Part shown: positions 11,210 through 23,821 of the stretch, one piece after another | Layout: each line of letters opens with the position of its first letter | Numbering within the stretch: the stretch's first letter is position 1 | Assembly: GCA_020466095.1 (NCBI GenBank) | Contig: CM035806.1 | Coordinates: forward strand, 164,371,379-164,435,378 | DNA: 64,000 nucleotides | DNA from: Chlorops oryzae | Taxonomy: Eukaryota; Arthropoda; Insecta; Diptera; Chloropidae | Direction of reading: 5' to 3' | Notes under the pieces: model-generated | What the model saw: only the letters and a program-made list of their open reading frames with translations | Database searches by the model: none | Told to the model about the DNA's origin: nothing | Made by a program: the position numbers and the translations under genes

Positions 11210-13401
11210 TCTATACGAGGGTTAGGGTAACCAAATGGGTAGATATTTTTTTTTTGTACCTTCAAAGGGCAATTATTCCTAGTAAATGTCAAACATTGCA
11301 GTGGAAACGTCAGGTTGCACTTAGTGATGCCTAGGCCAGAAATATAAATAGCAACCTACGTACTCTTTGTATAGAATAAGCAGAAAGTTCAATCTCGAAA
11401 ACTCAAAGGATTCTTTGCGACGTTTTTACTAATAGATCTCGGAATTTTTCAATTAAATATTTTGTTTTATTTATTTATTGATTTTTTGTCATTCCATTTC
11501 TTGTTATCGTTTATCCTGTATGTAAGAAATATAGCTTCCTCTCTTCTGCCTAAATTGTAAATACATGTATACTTCGAAATTCGAAATAGATTTAACGAAT
11601 TTGTGTAGTCATTATAATTATTGGATAAGTTGAGATTCGTTGATAGAGGTAGAAAGAGCGAGAGAGAGAGAGAGAGAGAGAGAGAAATAAATTCGATTCC
11701 AAAACGCACTCTTGTAAATATATATATGAAGAAAGACTTTATTATATGAGGAGAACTATTGACTGCTTTTTAGAAACCTAACTAAGTTACAATTTATTCA
11801 AAGGATTTTAACCGTGAATCTTATTAATAAACGAGAGTATTTTCTATCAAAATTACTTAAAACGAAAAAACCAAAAAAAAAAAAAAAATACAAGTAAATA
11901 AATCAATCGAAAATTCTGTATTTTTTTATTTATTTTTTTTTAAATTAAAATATTTTAAATATTTGAAATTAAAAAATGAAAATGAAAAACATAAAAATAA
12001 CTTTCAATAACTTCCTTATTCCTTAAAAAAAATTATATATAATTGTAGCCTATGTCTACACGCAACCATACATACATACACACATACATGCATGCATACA
12101 AGCGAACAAACATAATTGTGGTAGACACTTTATTCAAGTTAAATCATTAATAGAAGAAAATTTTATTGCCCTCGGCCTTTGTCAATTTTTCGATATTTTT
12201 TGCGTGTATAGATATATATATGTATTCCTAGATATGTATTAATGTATGTACAATATTTAATATCGGTAAATGGTTTTTTTTATCACTATTATGTATACAG
12301 TTTATAAACCTATCTACTAGGTTTGCTAACACATTCATATAAACATATGGGACATTCTCCTCCAAGGCTATCGAATGCCTGAAATCTGAGACTATCTTTC
12401 GATTTAAAAGTGGCCCACTTGAGAACATTATTATACTTAATATTATTCAAACAATAAAATTGCTATTAAATAGTTTAAGTTGCTCAAGTTGAAGGTACAA
12501 AATTTACGTAAATAAATCCTGCTATTATTACCTTTTGAATAAAAAAAAAAAAAAAAAATTGTAACGATATCACTAGTAGAACCAGAGACAATGAATTTAA
12601 CATGTAACCGAATGGCATAAACCATCAAAATTCAAAATGGCCGTATTTCCGAAAAAAAAAAATTTCTTTTTTTTAAACACCGTATGCATGGTGTTCGGTT
12701 TGTAAAAGAATGTCCCATATGTATAAGCGAAATGATCGCCCAATATTCTAAACGTTTGAAAAGTTTTTTTTTTTTTTTTTTTTGCGCCCATCTTCGGCTT
12801 CAGCTAGGCCAAGCCAAGAGCTTTATGTTGATATGATGTAAGATATTGAGGATGTTTGAATGGTCCATTGGTTGGATAATGTCGCCTTAACGGGAAAAGA
12901 AAAACAAAACAGGCAAAACAAAGAAAAAATCACTTGTGCTTTAGAGCCTCTAATAAGAGCTAGGCGTTAGAGTTCCAAGAGGTGAGCAAGCTCTACTTTT
13001 CTGACTACACAATTCTCCTTCATAGCAGGCACATCATCAAGTTTTTCGATCAGACTTTTGATTTCAAAACAAAAACAAAACGCATGCGCATGCGTCTGTG
13101 CAGAAAACTGTTTCGGCAGTGATTTTCATGCAAAAGAACTCGTCAGCCTTTGGTACAAATTGCCTTTCGGAAGGTTTTTAAACCCCCAAAGCTGCCCATG
13201 CGAACCCCGCTGCTCAACCACAAAAGACAAAACCAAATTGGTTCCGAAGATATTCCGCTGTACTTTCCGTTTGGAAAATTGTCAAATTGTCTGGCAGTGC
13301 CCACTGAACTGTTCGGTTATTGGAAATATTTTCTTATCGCCGGCTCGTTACATATTTTTCCTTCTATTCAATCCACCAATGAAGGTATGAGTCTCATAAA
13401 A

Positions 13402-13441
<40 letters not shown>

Positions 13442-14890
13442 TGAAAGAAAATATTAAATTAAAAAGGTCAGGAATGACAGAGACTTGGAGAACAAGGAAA
13501 GAAAGTCTTCGAATCTTCAGCTCTCTCATGTCCTTTTTCTTTTTTAATGTCGCAAAAAAAAAAAATAATAATAATAATTCGCTTGGAGCCATTTACGCCT
13601 TGCCAGAAGCTGGGCACCCTAAAATCGGCTCTGTCCGATTGTAATTATATTAAATTAAATATTGAAAATAATAATCAATCCTAATTACAAGAAATCATGA
13701 AATCATGGAAATTCATCCTTTGCATAAGCAGTTTTATAAATTTTTATAAATATTTCCAAAAATTGTATTTAAATTACTTTAATATGAAAAATTGAAAATA
13801 ATTTGCTCGTAACTGAATTCCTATTCAACTAACAATATTGGTATTCATATACAATTATATACATACTTATATATATATACATACTTATGTATGCTTTAAG
13901 GCGAGTAAAAAGGTATTTAGCAAAAAGTTTACAAAATAAAGTGGAATGTACATAAAATCGTGTGTGGATTGTGTTTTCAAATAAAAGAAGAGTTTTTTTT
14001 TGTTTTACTATAGTTCATTAAAGAACTTAAAATATGGAGCAAAATCCTATGTTTAGTTTTCGAAGATTGTCCACAGATCAATGTAAAATTGATCTCGAAC
14101 ATTTTGGCTGGGAATTAAGTTGCGCACTTACTTATGGATATAAGTAACTCTCAATCTGTTTAATATTTTATTTTCCTGCCTTTACGAAATTTTTAGCCAT
14201 CGACATGGAGAATAGAACTGTAGCCAGAACTAACCCGAAAAAGCACCATCTACTTAGTATATAAAATGAGCAAAAGTCGCAAAAATTTAACAATATTTTA
14301 CACCGTTTTTAACATGATGACCAATGCCGGTCTAGGTAAACCTGTACATCTTTACATTGCTTCCTCATTTTTTATATTTACACGTCAGACTAAGAAGAAT
14401 AGTCTCGAAATGTCCTGTATTCTATGGCCGCATGTCATAATTATCAACAAAAACTAGTTCAAAGGTTCATTCATACTGGTATCCACGTGTTTGCTGTTAA
14501 CTGCACATTCGAGTAACTCAATGTTAAATGGCGATAGCGAAAGCATTTCCGATGGGCATAGCCGGTGAGTAGTACTGTTGACGCGGTCAGTAGAGAAAAG
14601 CGTATAGATGCACTATTGACATTTCCTGCAGGGTTATTAAGTACATTGTCGGGCTTGCCCAATGGTGAAACACTTATAGGTTATTTCATGCAAATTTTTG
14701 TAAGGCCGGAAAGCTCAGAGGCTTTAAATAATATGGAGCCGATGGTATCAGCACTAAAACTTCACTTGAGTAAAAGCTAAAAGGTGAAAGAAAATTCCAA
14801 CTTTTTTTCATGAATGATGATAAATTTTACTCTACTCCTCCGTGCAGCACAACCACTCCCCGTCTCAAAAAAGCCAAGTCCTTTTCGCTT
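11210..14890. other. AT-rich intergenic sequence
   Basis: No gene. Contains (GA)n at 11,655, (CATA)n near 12,067-12,100, (AT)n at 13,404-13,436, (TAA)n near 13,565 and several homopolymers. Short frames here are low-complexity. Confidence 0.55.
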
Positions 14891-14900
14891 AGGATATTTA

Positions 14901-14901
14901 A

Positions 14902-14944
<43 letters not shown>
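14901..14944 (+). repeat. A-run (~40 nt)
   Basis: About 40 consecutive As abutting the foldback MITE at 14,949. Confidence 0.9.
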
Positions 14945-14945
<1 letters not shown>

Positions 14946-14948
14946 AAT

Positions 14949-15105
14949 CAGCCCTATTATGGTTGTCGACTACTGATAGAGAATCGAAAAAGTTCTATCT
15001 TCGACAAAAATTTTTATTTTTCCACATACTAGAAAATGAAAAATTTTAGTCGACGATAGAACTTTTTCGATTCTCTATCAGTAGTCGACAATCATAATAG
15101 GGGTG
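14949..15105. mobile_element. foldback MITE, copy 1
   Basis: Near-perfect palindrome: CAGCCCTATTATGGTTGTCG ... GACAATCATAATAGGGGTG with arms of ~60 bp around a short AT centre. Flanked by AAT at 14,946-14,948 and 15,106-15,108, consistent with a 3-bp target duplication. Same family as 25,546-25,709. Confidence 0.8.
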
Positions 15106-15108
15106 AAT

Positions 15109-16720
15109 ATTATCCAAGGTCCTTGAAATCTGTCTAAAGCCCCATGTCTCCCGTTTAAATTTTCTATGCTCAATGTCAATCATTGCAATGGTCCTCGGCC
15201 GGCCATTGTCTCTCTTTTAGCGAACGCCGGGATATGGACAGCCGCCGACCCCATAGCTGCCTGACTTTGCCCGTTGTTTTTCCAATTAGGACATTGTTGT
15301 CTGTTGACAAACGCACATACACTACATGAATATATACGTGTGCATGCCTACATATATGTAGTACAGTAAAGTACAGTACAGTACAGCACAGTGCGGGATG
15401 GTGTTTATGGACCTTTCAATTTGCATTAATTGCCACTTGATCGGACACACAGAATTGCATACGTCAATCAGTTGTCAATCAAAGCCAACGTAAAAGTGTC
15501 CTTCCTAATGCGGATTTGAGACACAGTGCGCCAGCGATAATGTAAGCGATTGAAGCGGGTCTATGCAAATTTCTCTTTCACTTTTATTCTTTTATGCATA
15601 TTTGTTGTTGCTGTTTTCACGCATTTATCGGGGAAATGCACCATTTGCATTTGAAATAAGGCATTTTCATCCGGAAATTTACACGAATTTCGTGTTGTTG
15701 CTTTTGTCGAATGTTAATTGGCACATGGCAGGAATCATCGTGTCGGCATAGGGATGGGGTCTGCTCGCCATACACGGAACGTGTACGTACTACGTACATA
15801 CGTAGGTACGTATGAACGAGTGAGTGTTTAAAATATCTGAAGCGGAAGATAAAATCATTGAGTGCAGATTGTGCCATTGGGACAGGACAGCGGCAGAACG
15901 GCACAGCGACTGACCTCACTGTTTCGCTTATCCAAAGGTCAACGCAGCTGGGACTCTTACCTTTTCTCTTCAGTTGGTTCTTCTTCGTCTTCTGCTTGCT
16001 GGGCACTGTTTTTGTTTTTCGCACTCTGCATGCTTTGGGCACGTGTCCTGCTGCATTTGACCCAAAACGCTTTCACATCCATTTACGTATGGTACATTCA
16101 AGTTTACCCTCATTTTAAGTAGAGTAGAATTTTTTTTCCAAATTTTTCCACATTTTTTTTTTTTTTTTTTTTTTTTTTTTGAATACAATTTTCGGTGCAT
16201 TATAAAAGCGGATTATTTTCACCGACCCAATTACTTTGTTGCAATAACGAATTCGGGACATGGATATGTGCGGATACATGCGACAGACATAGAGCGAAGG
16301 CATAGGCATATGCCACCCCGTAACGATTAGGCTACACCGGACAATGCTCGATCTCGCTGCCAAAACAACAATGGACAATGGGCATATGTACAATAGCTGG
16401 TTCGATTCTTTGATCAATACGTCTATTTAAAGGATCCTATCGGCTGGGCCTAGTGCTATAATCTGGCTTAAAGCCGAATTCGGCTCGTTTTTATAATAAA
16501 AAAAAAAAAAAGAAATTCTATGATATAAAATAAAAGAACTCCGTATGAATGAACTTTCTCCGAGCGAGGGTGGCAGGCGTGAGACAGGTCTCTGGCAGAC
16601 ATATGAGGAGCGGATGCCAACGAACCAACGGATTAGAAGGAACCAACAACAAAAACGCGTGTGATGGCTTCGAAGTAGACCTCCTCGATATATGCAAATG
16701 ATGTGTTTGGTTTTTAACAA
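15109..16720. other. intergenic, mostly non-repetitive
   Basis: More balanced composition than its surroundings (15.1-16.1 kb, for example CCTCGGCCGGCCATTG near 15,196) with no coding exon I can support. Possible cis-regulatory DNA. Contains a GTAC/CAGTA-type microsatellite at 15,360-15,390 and a T-run at 16,150-16,180. Confidence 0.35.
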
Positions 16721-17429
16721 AAGGTAACCTTTTGGTCCTTTTCGGACCAGTTTGGAACTGGACCCAAACTAGACTAGTTGTAATCAGTTCAAGTTCAGGT
16801 CAAAAATCGCGCTTCGTGATAACACTAGTTTATATAAAAAGATTTTCAAGAACCAAAGATATGAATTCTATAGTGAAATTTTTTCCACAGATTACGAAAA
16901 TGTCTATCGGACCGTTTTCCCGTTATTTTAGAAAAACCGGTTTTCCGAAATTTTGTTTGTATGTCATGGGCTTTGTTTTTTTTTCCAATATAGCATATAG
17001 CGGTGTATCAATCGTTTCTGAAGTGTCACTTCCAACTTTGCGTCAGCTGCGTTGCGTCAATTGACGCAAATATTCAATACATGCAAGCATATGGGAGCAG
17101 CACAAATCAATTGCGTGCGTGCGGACGCAGCGTCAAATTTCCGAAAAGTTGAATATTTCACGCAACGTGAAATTATGACAGCTGCGAATAACAGTTAATA
17201 TAATATAAGGAATATAACAGTGTTGTAAAAACGATTGAGTACCTAGTTTCGAGTGCTTCATACTTGTGGGAACACTTTTCATTGAAATATGAACAAGTTG
17301 TTCTTATAAATATCTCTGTTTTTATTTATAAGTGCATATTTGAGTAATTAATGTCATTATTCTATCGTTCAAAATCAAATTTTGGTTTATATTTTTTCAA
17401 CGGCCTCAAATACTTACAACCGTAAATAA

Positions 17430-18306
17430 AACAAGTAAGGGTGTTATAGTCAGGCGAGCCTGACAATAGAATACCCGACACAGACACACATGTTCAAATA
17501 ATTTTTAATATGAAGAGGTGTTAAGGCCATAAGGGGCCCCATATACCGACTTTTGTTAAATTCCTTTATGAAAACTGTCCGTTTGCCACGCCCACTTTTC
17601 CAATTTTTTTTCTCTAATCGGAGGCCTTAATATACGCTAAAATTCTAAGTTTCAGTGGAATATCTCAAAAAATCCGTATTTGGGGCAGTTTTGAGATTTT
17701 TGTGACACACCCTAGTACTTGAGGTACCCTTAATCATGGACCTATCAAAAAAATTTTTGGAAAGGATATTTATGGCTACAAAGGAAGCATAACTGCCAAA
17801 TTTCGTTGAATTCCCATTTGAATTTCGGGTGTAGGAAGCCATTTTCGAAAAACGCTCTTCGGCCACGCCCACTTTTTACAATTTTTTGAAATTGAATAAC
17901 TTGACTTCAAATATGTTCAACTATCAAATTTCATCAAAATATCTTGAAAAACTTCGATTTAAGAGCAGTTTTTGTGATTTTCGTAACAGACCCTTGTACT
18001 GGAGGTAACCCTAAAAATGGTCCGATCGGGTCCATTCTCGAACTTGTTCTTACTCATTTGCCTGTGAGTACGTTTATCAAATTTCATCAAGATAGCTCAA
18101 CTCCTTCGATAAGAAAACTGTATACAAACAGACGGACAGACAGACAGACGGACAGACAGCCAGACGGACATGGCTAAATCGAATCTCCTGGCGACGCTGA
18201 TCATCTCTATATACATTTTGTATAGTCTATCTCGACTGGTTCTGGGTGTTACAAACAACCACACAAACGCAATATACCCTCGACACAGAGTGTGTCGGGT
18301 ATAAAA
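17430..18306 (+). repeat. family A structured repeat, copy A1
   Basis: Begins AACAAGTAAGGGTGTTATAG, then a small hairpin (GTCAGGCGAGCCTGAC) and ATACCCGACACA. It holds two diverged internal modules each containing CCACGCCCACTTTT and ACAGACCCTWGTACTGGAGG-like sequence, a (GACG/GACA)n stretch near 18,130, and the 3' hairpin ATACCCTCGACACA / TGTGTCGGGTAT, then A-rich sequence. No transposase. Full length, about 877 bp. Confidence 0.85.
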
Positions 18307-18458
18307 AGTAGCGAGCCGAGTACTGTTCACAATTGTGCTTCACAAAGAAATCTCAAGGCAACCCATATGTTCACGCACACGCACTGTTGGAAATTGCATT
18401 TTTCACGCATTTGACGCAGCGTCATGCGTATCGCGTCTGACGCATAATTGGAAATGAC

Positions 18459-19212
18459 TAGAGCTTGTCAAAAGTGCTAAATAAAAACCTGAAAATTGTT
18501 GTTAAAATGTTAAGGAAAAATGCTTGTATTTTATAAAATATCACCCCTGTGTAGAAGAGGAAAATGTCATAAAAGGCATACCAAGTAAGAATTGACGATC
18601 AGTTCTGTCGAGTAAGTGTAAAAGCAAATGCAACTCCAAAAGGACATATCGATAGGAATTGACGGTCAACAATTGACTAGTGTAAAAGACCTCAATGCGA
18701 AACTACTCGTTCAGATGAAGTCATTCGTGTTTCGTTTTCTACCTTATTTTCTTCTTCTTTTTTTCAACCTGCTTTGAAATAGTCTTTCTTGCCTACTTTG
18801 AAAATAGAATAGAAGTGTGAGTCAGAATATGAATGAATTTAGATCGCATGTAAAGTAAGTTTTCTTTTGCTCTTTACTTCTTTTCCCAATAACCATCGAT
18901 CAAATTAGGGGTGATAGCAATTTTTACTTGTTTCGCTACTTGTTCGATCTGAAACACCTAGTTTCGAAGTGTTTCGGATGTCAAAATTTTTATGGCGAAT
19001 CCAGTGCTTCGAGCTTAAACACGTTCCGTCTGAAAATTCGACACAATATATTGGGAACAGAAATGGCATGAAATTAAAAAAAATAACTTTGAACGAACAT
19101 GAGGAAAAATGTTAAAAATTAAAAAATCGCTAAAATTGTTTTTATTTCAAAAATCTACCAAAAATTGTTAAAAATTTTTGTTTTAACATTTTAACATTTT
19201 TGACAAGCTCTA
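18459..19212. mobile_element. hAT-type non-autonomous element
   Basis: Ends TAGAGCTTGTCAAAA and TTTTGACAAGCTCTA, flanked by a perfect 8-bp duplication GAAATGAC (18,451-18,458; 19,213-19,220). Eight-bp duplications and TAG ends indicate the hAT superfamily. 754 bp, no open frame. Confidence 0.85.
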
Positions 19213-19223
19213 GAAATGACTCT

Positions 19224-21300
19224 TTATACTTCACTAACTACATCGTAAAATGTAGAGGAAAAAAGTAATTTTTACGATTTTGTACCACGTTTTCAATTTT
19301 GAAGATAACGGTGATTTCACACCAGATCCTGTAAAAAAGTTTTTAGGCTCCGGATTGCAAATCTCTCAAAACTATAGAAATCATGTCTTTGGCTCTTGGA
19401 GCATGAAAAAAGTAAAAATGGTATCTATGTAAGTATATAGAATTGAGCTTATAGACCGACACTTAGACATTTCGAAGCGTTCCATTGACGCCTTGGCCCT
19501 TTCGTTACCATTGGGATAATGAACCCAATAGAGTTAATGACATAGGACTGAACTTTGCGCGGATCACTCCGATGAATTTGGCTGTGAAAGGGATAAAGTT
19601 TGCCGAAAATTCCTGAAAGTTTTAAGATTATCTCTATGGAGAGGTTAAAAAGGGTTGAGTTTCGAGCCGAACTTTAATTAACTTTTAAAATCATATTTAT
19701 TTCGTCTCAAAAATATTGCTTTTATATACATATAGAGGGTGTTCCGTTTGTGAAGGTCAACCGGTCGGGAGCTGATAGAGGGGGCTGGAACTAACAAAAA
19801 ATCGTATGGAAGGGGGGGGGGGGGGTCCAAAATGCACCCCTGAGGAGTTATAAGGGAAAGAAAGAAATTTGCAGTTGTTTCAGAAAAAAAAATTGTCACG
19901 CCTCAACGTTTGTATCCAATATAAAAATTTTAGTGCAGTTCGACAGAGAACTGTCAGACCTTTCTAAGCGTCTATATAATAGTCTTACACTTTATTGCAG
20001 GTTCAAGGGTATTTGAGCCTTCAAAGTCAAAATTTTAAAATTTTTAAAACATTTTTTGACTTTGAGAGCCATTTTGGTATGAAAAATGTCCAATTAACAC
20101 TCAAATTTTTTATTTTATTCAAAATGCTGGATCGATTTCCTTTAACTTAGTACCCCATATGTCTAATAAATTTTTTGAAAATAAGATGAGAAAATTAAAT
20201 ATCTAAATGAACTTATTAGTTTTTCCTGTATCAAATCTAATAAGTTCGACTTCATTGATAGCAAAGGGATAACATAGATGCAAAATACAATGCGAAGGCT
20301 AAACAGAACTGAAATGTTTCACGGAACTACGAAAGAACCCCTGAGGGTAGTTCATAATTTTTTTTTTTTTTTTTTTTTTTTTGTCTTTGGTGCACAAATC
20401 GTTTTTTAACGCAGCAACCGAAAGGGGATGCGATGAATTGTGAATTGTTCAACATTTTATAGGCACACAATATATACGAACACTTATGTATGTACAATAC
20501 ATTACAGTGAGATGTTTAAGTTCGTGTGCTTATGTTAAAATAAGTGCAACAATTTCCGCCAATCAGAGACCCGCCATCAGAAGTATCAAAATGAAGTCAT
20601 ATTTTTCATAATTAAAGGTCCTGTCTCAATGTTTTTTTTCTTCTTTTAGTTCCGATTTGGTTCCTTTTGCTTCATTAATTCTTTTAATTTTAAAAAATTT
20701 CTAAAAAGCAAATAAGTAAAAAAGAAAGACTTCGGGGTTCTGAAACAGCATTGGTAAAATCTGGATTTTCCTTAAAAGTTTTTTTCATTTTTCGAATTTT
20801 ACATTTCTTTCACAGTTTTTTCGCCTGTGCGGGAAATTGATCTCGAAACTTCGGATTGCCTATCGCATACACTATCCACCATGCCACGGACATTAATTTT
20901 TGAGCAAAATTGAACTGTAGGCGCCTCGTTGAGCACGCCATTAGCTAGGTTCTAGTGTCGATGTCTCTACTCTTATATTAGTCCTTGTTCGTATACTCGA
21001 GGATAACTCGCCAGGGCACCAATTTACCCCAATCTTCCTACAGGGTCAGTATTAGTCAGTTCTGCCGCCGCTATATTAATATGGAAAGTTTCTCTGCAAC
21101 TTCCGTTCCCACGAAAGAATACCGCCACGCAGGAGCGATTTCAGAGTAACATTTCATCGGTTGTACCTACGGATGGGATGGCGAGTGGAACAGAAATCGA
21201 AGATAGTTTGGTGTGTGTGTGTGTGAGTGGTTTCAAACTCTTCCCCCTCCTTCCCAGAAGCTTTTTATTTTTAAATCGACTAACTTTTTAGAAATAATTA
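19224..21300. other. intergenic sequence
   Basis: No gene. Includes a run of ~15 Gs at about 19,809-19,826, a T-run at 20,359-20,381 and a tRNA-like module at 20,822-20,892. Confidence 0.5.
20822..20892 (-). repeat. degenerate tRNA-like module
   Basis: Minus strand: box A GTGGCATGGTGGATAGTG and box-B-like AGTTTCGAGATC, followed by CCCGCACAGGCGAA. That last string closely matches the stretch after box B in the SINE at 45,795-46,028 (CCCGGCACAGGCGAA), so this may be a relic of a related SINE. Confidence 0.5.
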
Positions 21301-21309
21301 ATTAATTAG

Positions 21310-21515
21310 AAGCAAGGAGAATTCCCCAACTTTACCTTCTAGGCCCCAAAATTTGGCTCTTCACAATTGCTCACATCCTTAAAAAAATTTTAGATTTTTT
21401 TTAAGTTCGTTTACTTTTGGAAGCCAAAAAATAATGTTTAACTGTATTTGAGGAAGTGAGCAATTGCGAAAAGAATTTAGGCCGTCAAGAGGCGGTCTTG
21501 GGGCGTAGAGGGTTG
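21310..21515. repeat. small inverted-repeat element
   Basis: CAATTGCTCAC at about 21,364 and GTGAGCAATTG at about 21,457 are inverted, with further weaker matching outside (GGCCCCAAAATTTGGCTCTT against a right arm containing GGCCGTC...GGGGC). MITE-like; ends not exact. Confidence 0.4.
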
Positions 21516-21616
21516 ATTTCTAAAAGGGACACTGTTGTTTATCATCAAACGAATCCGTGTAAATTTGGAATTGTTTTTTAGACCGTTTTAAATTAAAACC
21601 AGCCGTATATACATTA

Positions 21617-22657
21617 GGGTGATGACTTTTAGTGTTTTTTTCTCCAAAAAAATTTCCTGTATTATAGTACGATGAACTTTTATTAAAGATGCCATAAAAC
21701 ACTAATTTTAAGGTAATTTGATAAAAAAAATGTCACGCACCAAGTCATTTGAAAAATTTAATTTTTGATTTTTTTCAACATTTTTGATGTTACTGTAAGC
21801 AGAGTCGCTCCTAGAGGGGTCAAATGTAAGACCAACTACCATTATTTTTTTATTTCCAACAATTTATCCAAACATACCTTTCCCCTATCTCCACCCCTTA
21901 AGGGGCCTCCAATACAAAAGTAATTTTTTATGATTTTTCCCCCCACTGTCCTAACTAACCCCAGAGTGCCCCTAGAGGAGTCAAATGTATGACCGACCCC
22001 CATTAACTTTGTCTCATTAACATTTTTTCCCAATATACTGACCCCCTATCTCCCCTCCTTAGGGGGTCACCCATACAAAATTACCTTAATTTTATCACAA
22101 TTTCATACAAAATGGCTGTCACCACAGTCAAACCCCCCCTAGGGGGATGATGTATATCACCGACCCCCATTAATTTTTTACCCCAAATATTTTCTTCAAA
22201 CATACCTACCCTCTATCTCCCCTCCTTAGGGGGGTCCCGATACAAAAAAAGGCTTAAATAAAAGAAAAATGCCTCACGAACTTCAATCTATAATATAGAT
22301 GCCGTAGGAACACAAACGAGCATGTTCAGTATGCATATTCGAAAAATTTACAAAATTACCTTTTAAACGAGCCTAATACGAAGAATATTGGATTCGTTTT
22401 TGGTATGTTTTAATAATATGTTATAATTATTACCTTTTTTTAAAACTGAATTTTGGGTTCCATCCCCTAACTGGCCAAATAATGACCCTAGTAGAAAAAA
22501 AAATTTGGAAAAAAATCAAAAATTTAATTTTTCAAATGACTTGATGCGTGACATTTTTTTTTACCAAATAACCTTAAAATTAGGATTTTATGAAGTCTTT
22601 AATAAAAGTTCATCGTACTTTGATACAGGAAAAGAATTTCAAAAAAAGTCATCACCC
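21617..22657. mobile_element. 1.04-kb element with ~165-bp TIRs and triplicated core
   Basis: Long imperfect inverted repeats start GGGTGATGACTTTTAGTG and end GTCATCACCC, bordered by TA on both sides. Each arm includes the string ATGTCACGCACCAAGTCATT or a close inverted match. The centre (about 21,797-22,245) has three ~162-bp direct repeats with CCTAGAGGGGTCAAATGTA and CTATCTCC-CCTCCTTAGGGG blocks. No coding frame. Confidence 0.75.
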
Positions 22658-22659
22658 TA

Positions 22660-23250
22660 ATATACATACTTATTTGGTCTAGGGACTATACATACGTATG
22701 TACATAAGTATATGGTGTTATTTAAAAAAAAAATTTTTTTTTAAGCCTATAAAGCCTCTCCATGTATACATATATGTACGTATGCCTGGATGCGATTGAA
22801 CCAATCAAACATTGAACACCGAGTGGTTTTTTATTTGCCCGAAAGATACGTTTTTTATATACAAAGATATCATCCCTTCTCTATACAACCCACCACAAAA
22901 GCAAAAAAAAAAAAAAAAAAAAAATCACAAAAAGACCGGACAAACATTTTTGCAAATTTTCTTCAACCCTCGTATCAATCATATCGATATATTCGTCGAT
23001 CCATTCGATCCAGTAAATACAATGCGTTGAGATTTCTGCGCGCACCTCCCCCTGGCAACGGAAACTTTTCGTCTCGCATGTGGGCAATATCGAGATGCAT
23101 CGAGATTGTATTTTTGCCAATAGGGGATGAAAACTATTTGCGGATTATGTCACACCCTCTATATTTTTTTTTGGAACGAAAACTAATAACTTGCAATCGG
23201 CGGATTGCACTTTACGATTATCGAGCCATAAAAACGAGGCTTGGGCAAAT
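22660..23250 (+). promoter_or_regulatory. candidate lin-28 promoter region
   Basis: From about 23,035 the composition becomes more balanced (GCGCGCACCTCCCCCTGGC). It includes a TATA-like CCATAAAAAC at about 23,227 and leads into a short segment ending in a strong splice donor. Inference only. Confidence 0.3.
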
Positions 23251-23257
23251 CGCGCTC

Positions 23258-23304
23258 TGCTAGTCTACACGAACGAAGCGAATTAATCGGTTGTGCAAAC
23301 GCGA
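23258..23304 (+). other. lin-28: candidate non-coding first exon of lin-28
   Basis: Sequence downstream of the TATA-like motif ends GCGA|GTAAGT at 23,304/23,305, a near-consensus donor. It could splice to the acceptor TTTCTAG at 25,756-25,762, two bases before the lin-28 ATG. The 5' limit is a guess. No transcript evidence is available. Confidence 0.33.
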
Positions 23305-23821
23305 GTAAGTTTTTATCCGTCCGACCAACGAAGGCTATTGATTTTTGTCGATTCATATTGGAGCAAAAAAAAATTATTTCAAATAAATTGAAAATAATAA
23401 TTGCAAATGGTGGCAGAGCAAAGCTCATACAAACGATTGGTGTGGGTGTGTATAAACATATAATATGTATAAAAATATAGATATGCTCAGAAGGTATCTC
23501 AAAAATACATTTCTAATTAAAAAGTGAAAAAATAAATTCCAAAAATATAGGGACGAAAGCATCCAATTGAAAATGAAAAGTGCAGAGATCCTCGGAACCA
23601 CATATACTTACAGATGGAACGATAAATGCGATAATAGTTTTCCAAAAAGGACAAAGGACAAAGGACAAAACCCCAAGCAGTGACAACTGAAATCGTTTTC
23701 CGTTTAAACAAGCTCATTCGAAACGTTCCGTGTTTCTTATACGGGAAATATCGATTTATCCATTTGCACTCGACACATAATTTCCTGATCAATGCTCAGA
23801 AGTGAAAAAATACCTTTAAAA

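Larger units (their letters stand above)
17023..19223. mobile_element. outer TIR element hosting two insertions
   Basis: Left end GTGTCACTTCCAACTTTGCG (17,023) and inverted right end GAGTCATTTCCAATTATGCG (ending about 19,222), both followed by GCGTCA/ACGC repeats. Two other elements sit inside: family A (17,430-18,306) and a hAT-type element (18,459-19,212). No coding sequence remains. Confidence 0.55.

Noticed and set aside
13150..13644. 164-residue frame
   Set aside because: Runs through an (AT)n tract (Ile-Tyr repeats) and poly-Phe/Lys; no acceptable coding signal.
15617..16042. 141-residue antisense frame and overlapping + frames
   Set aside because: Mutually overlapping frames in balanced non-coding DNA, no splice or domain support.
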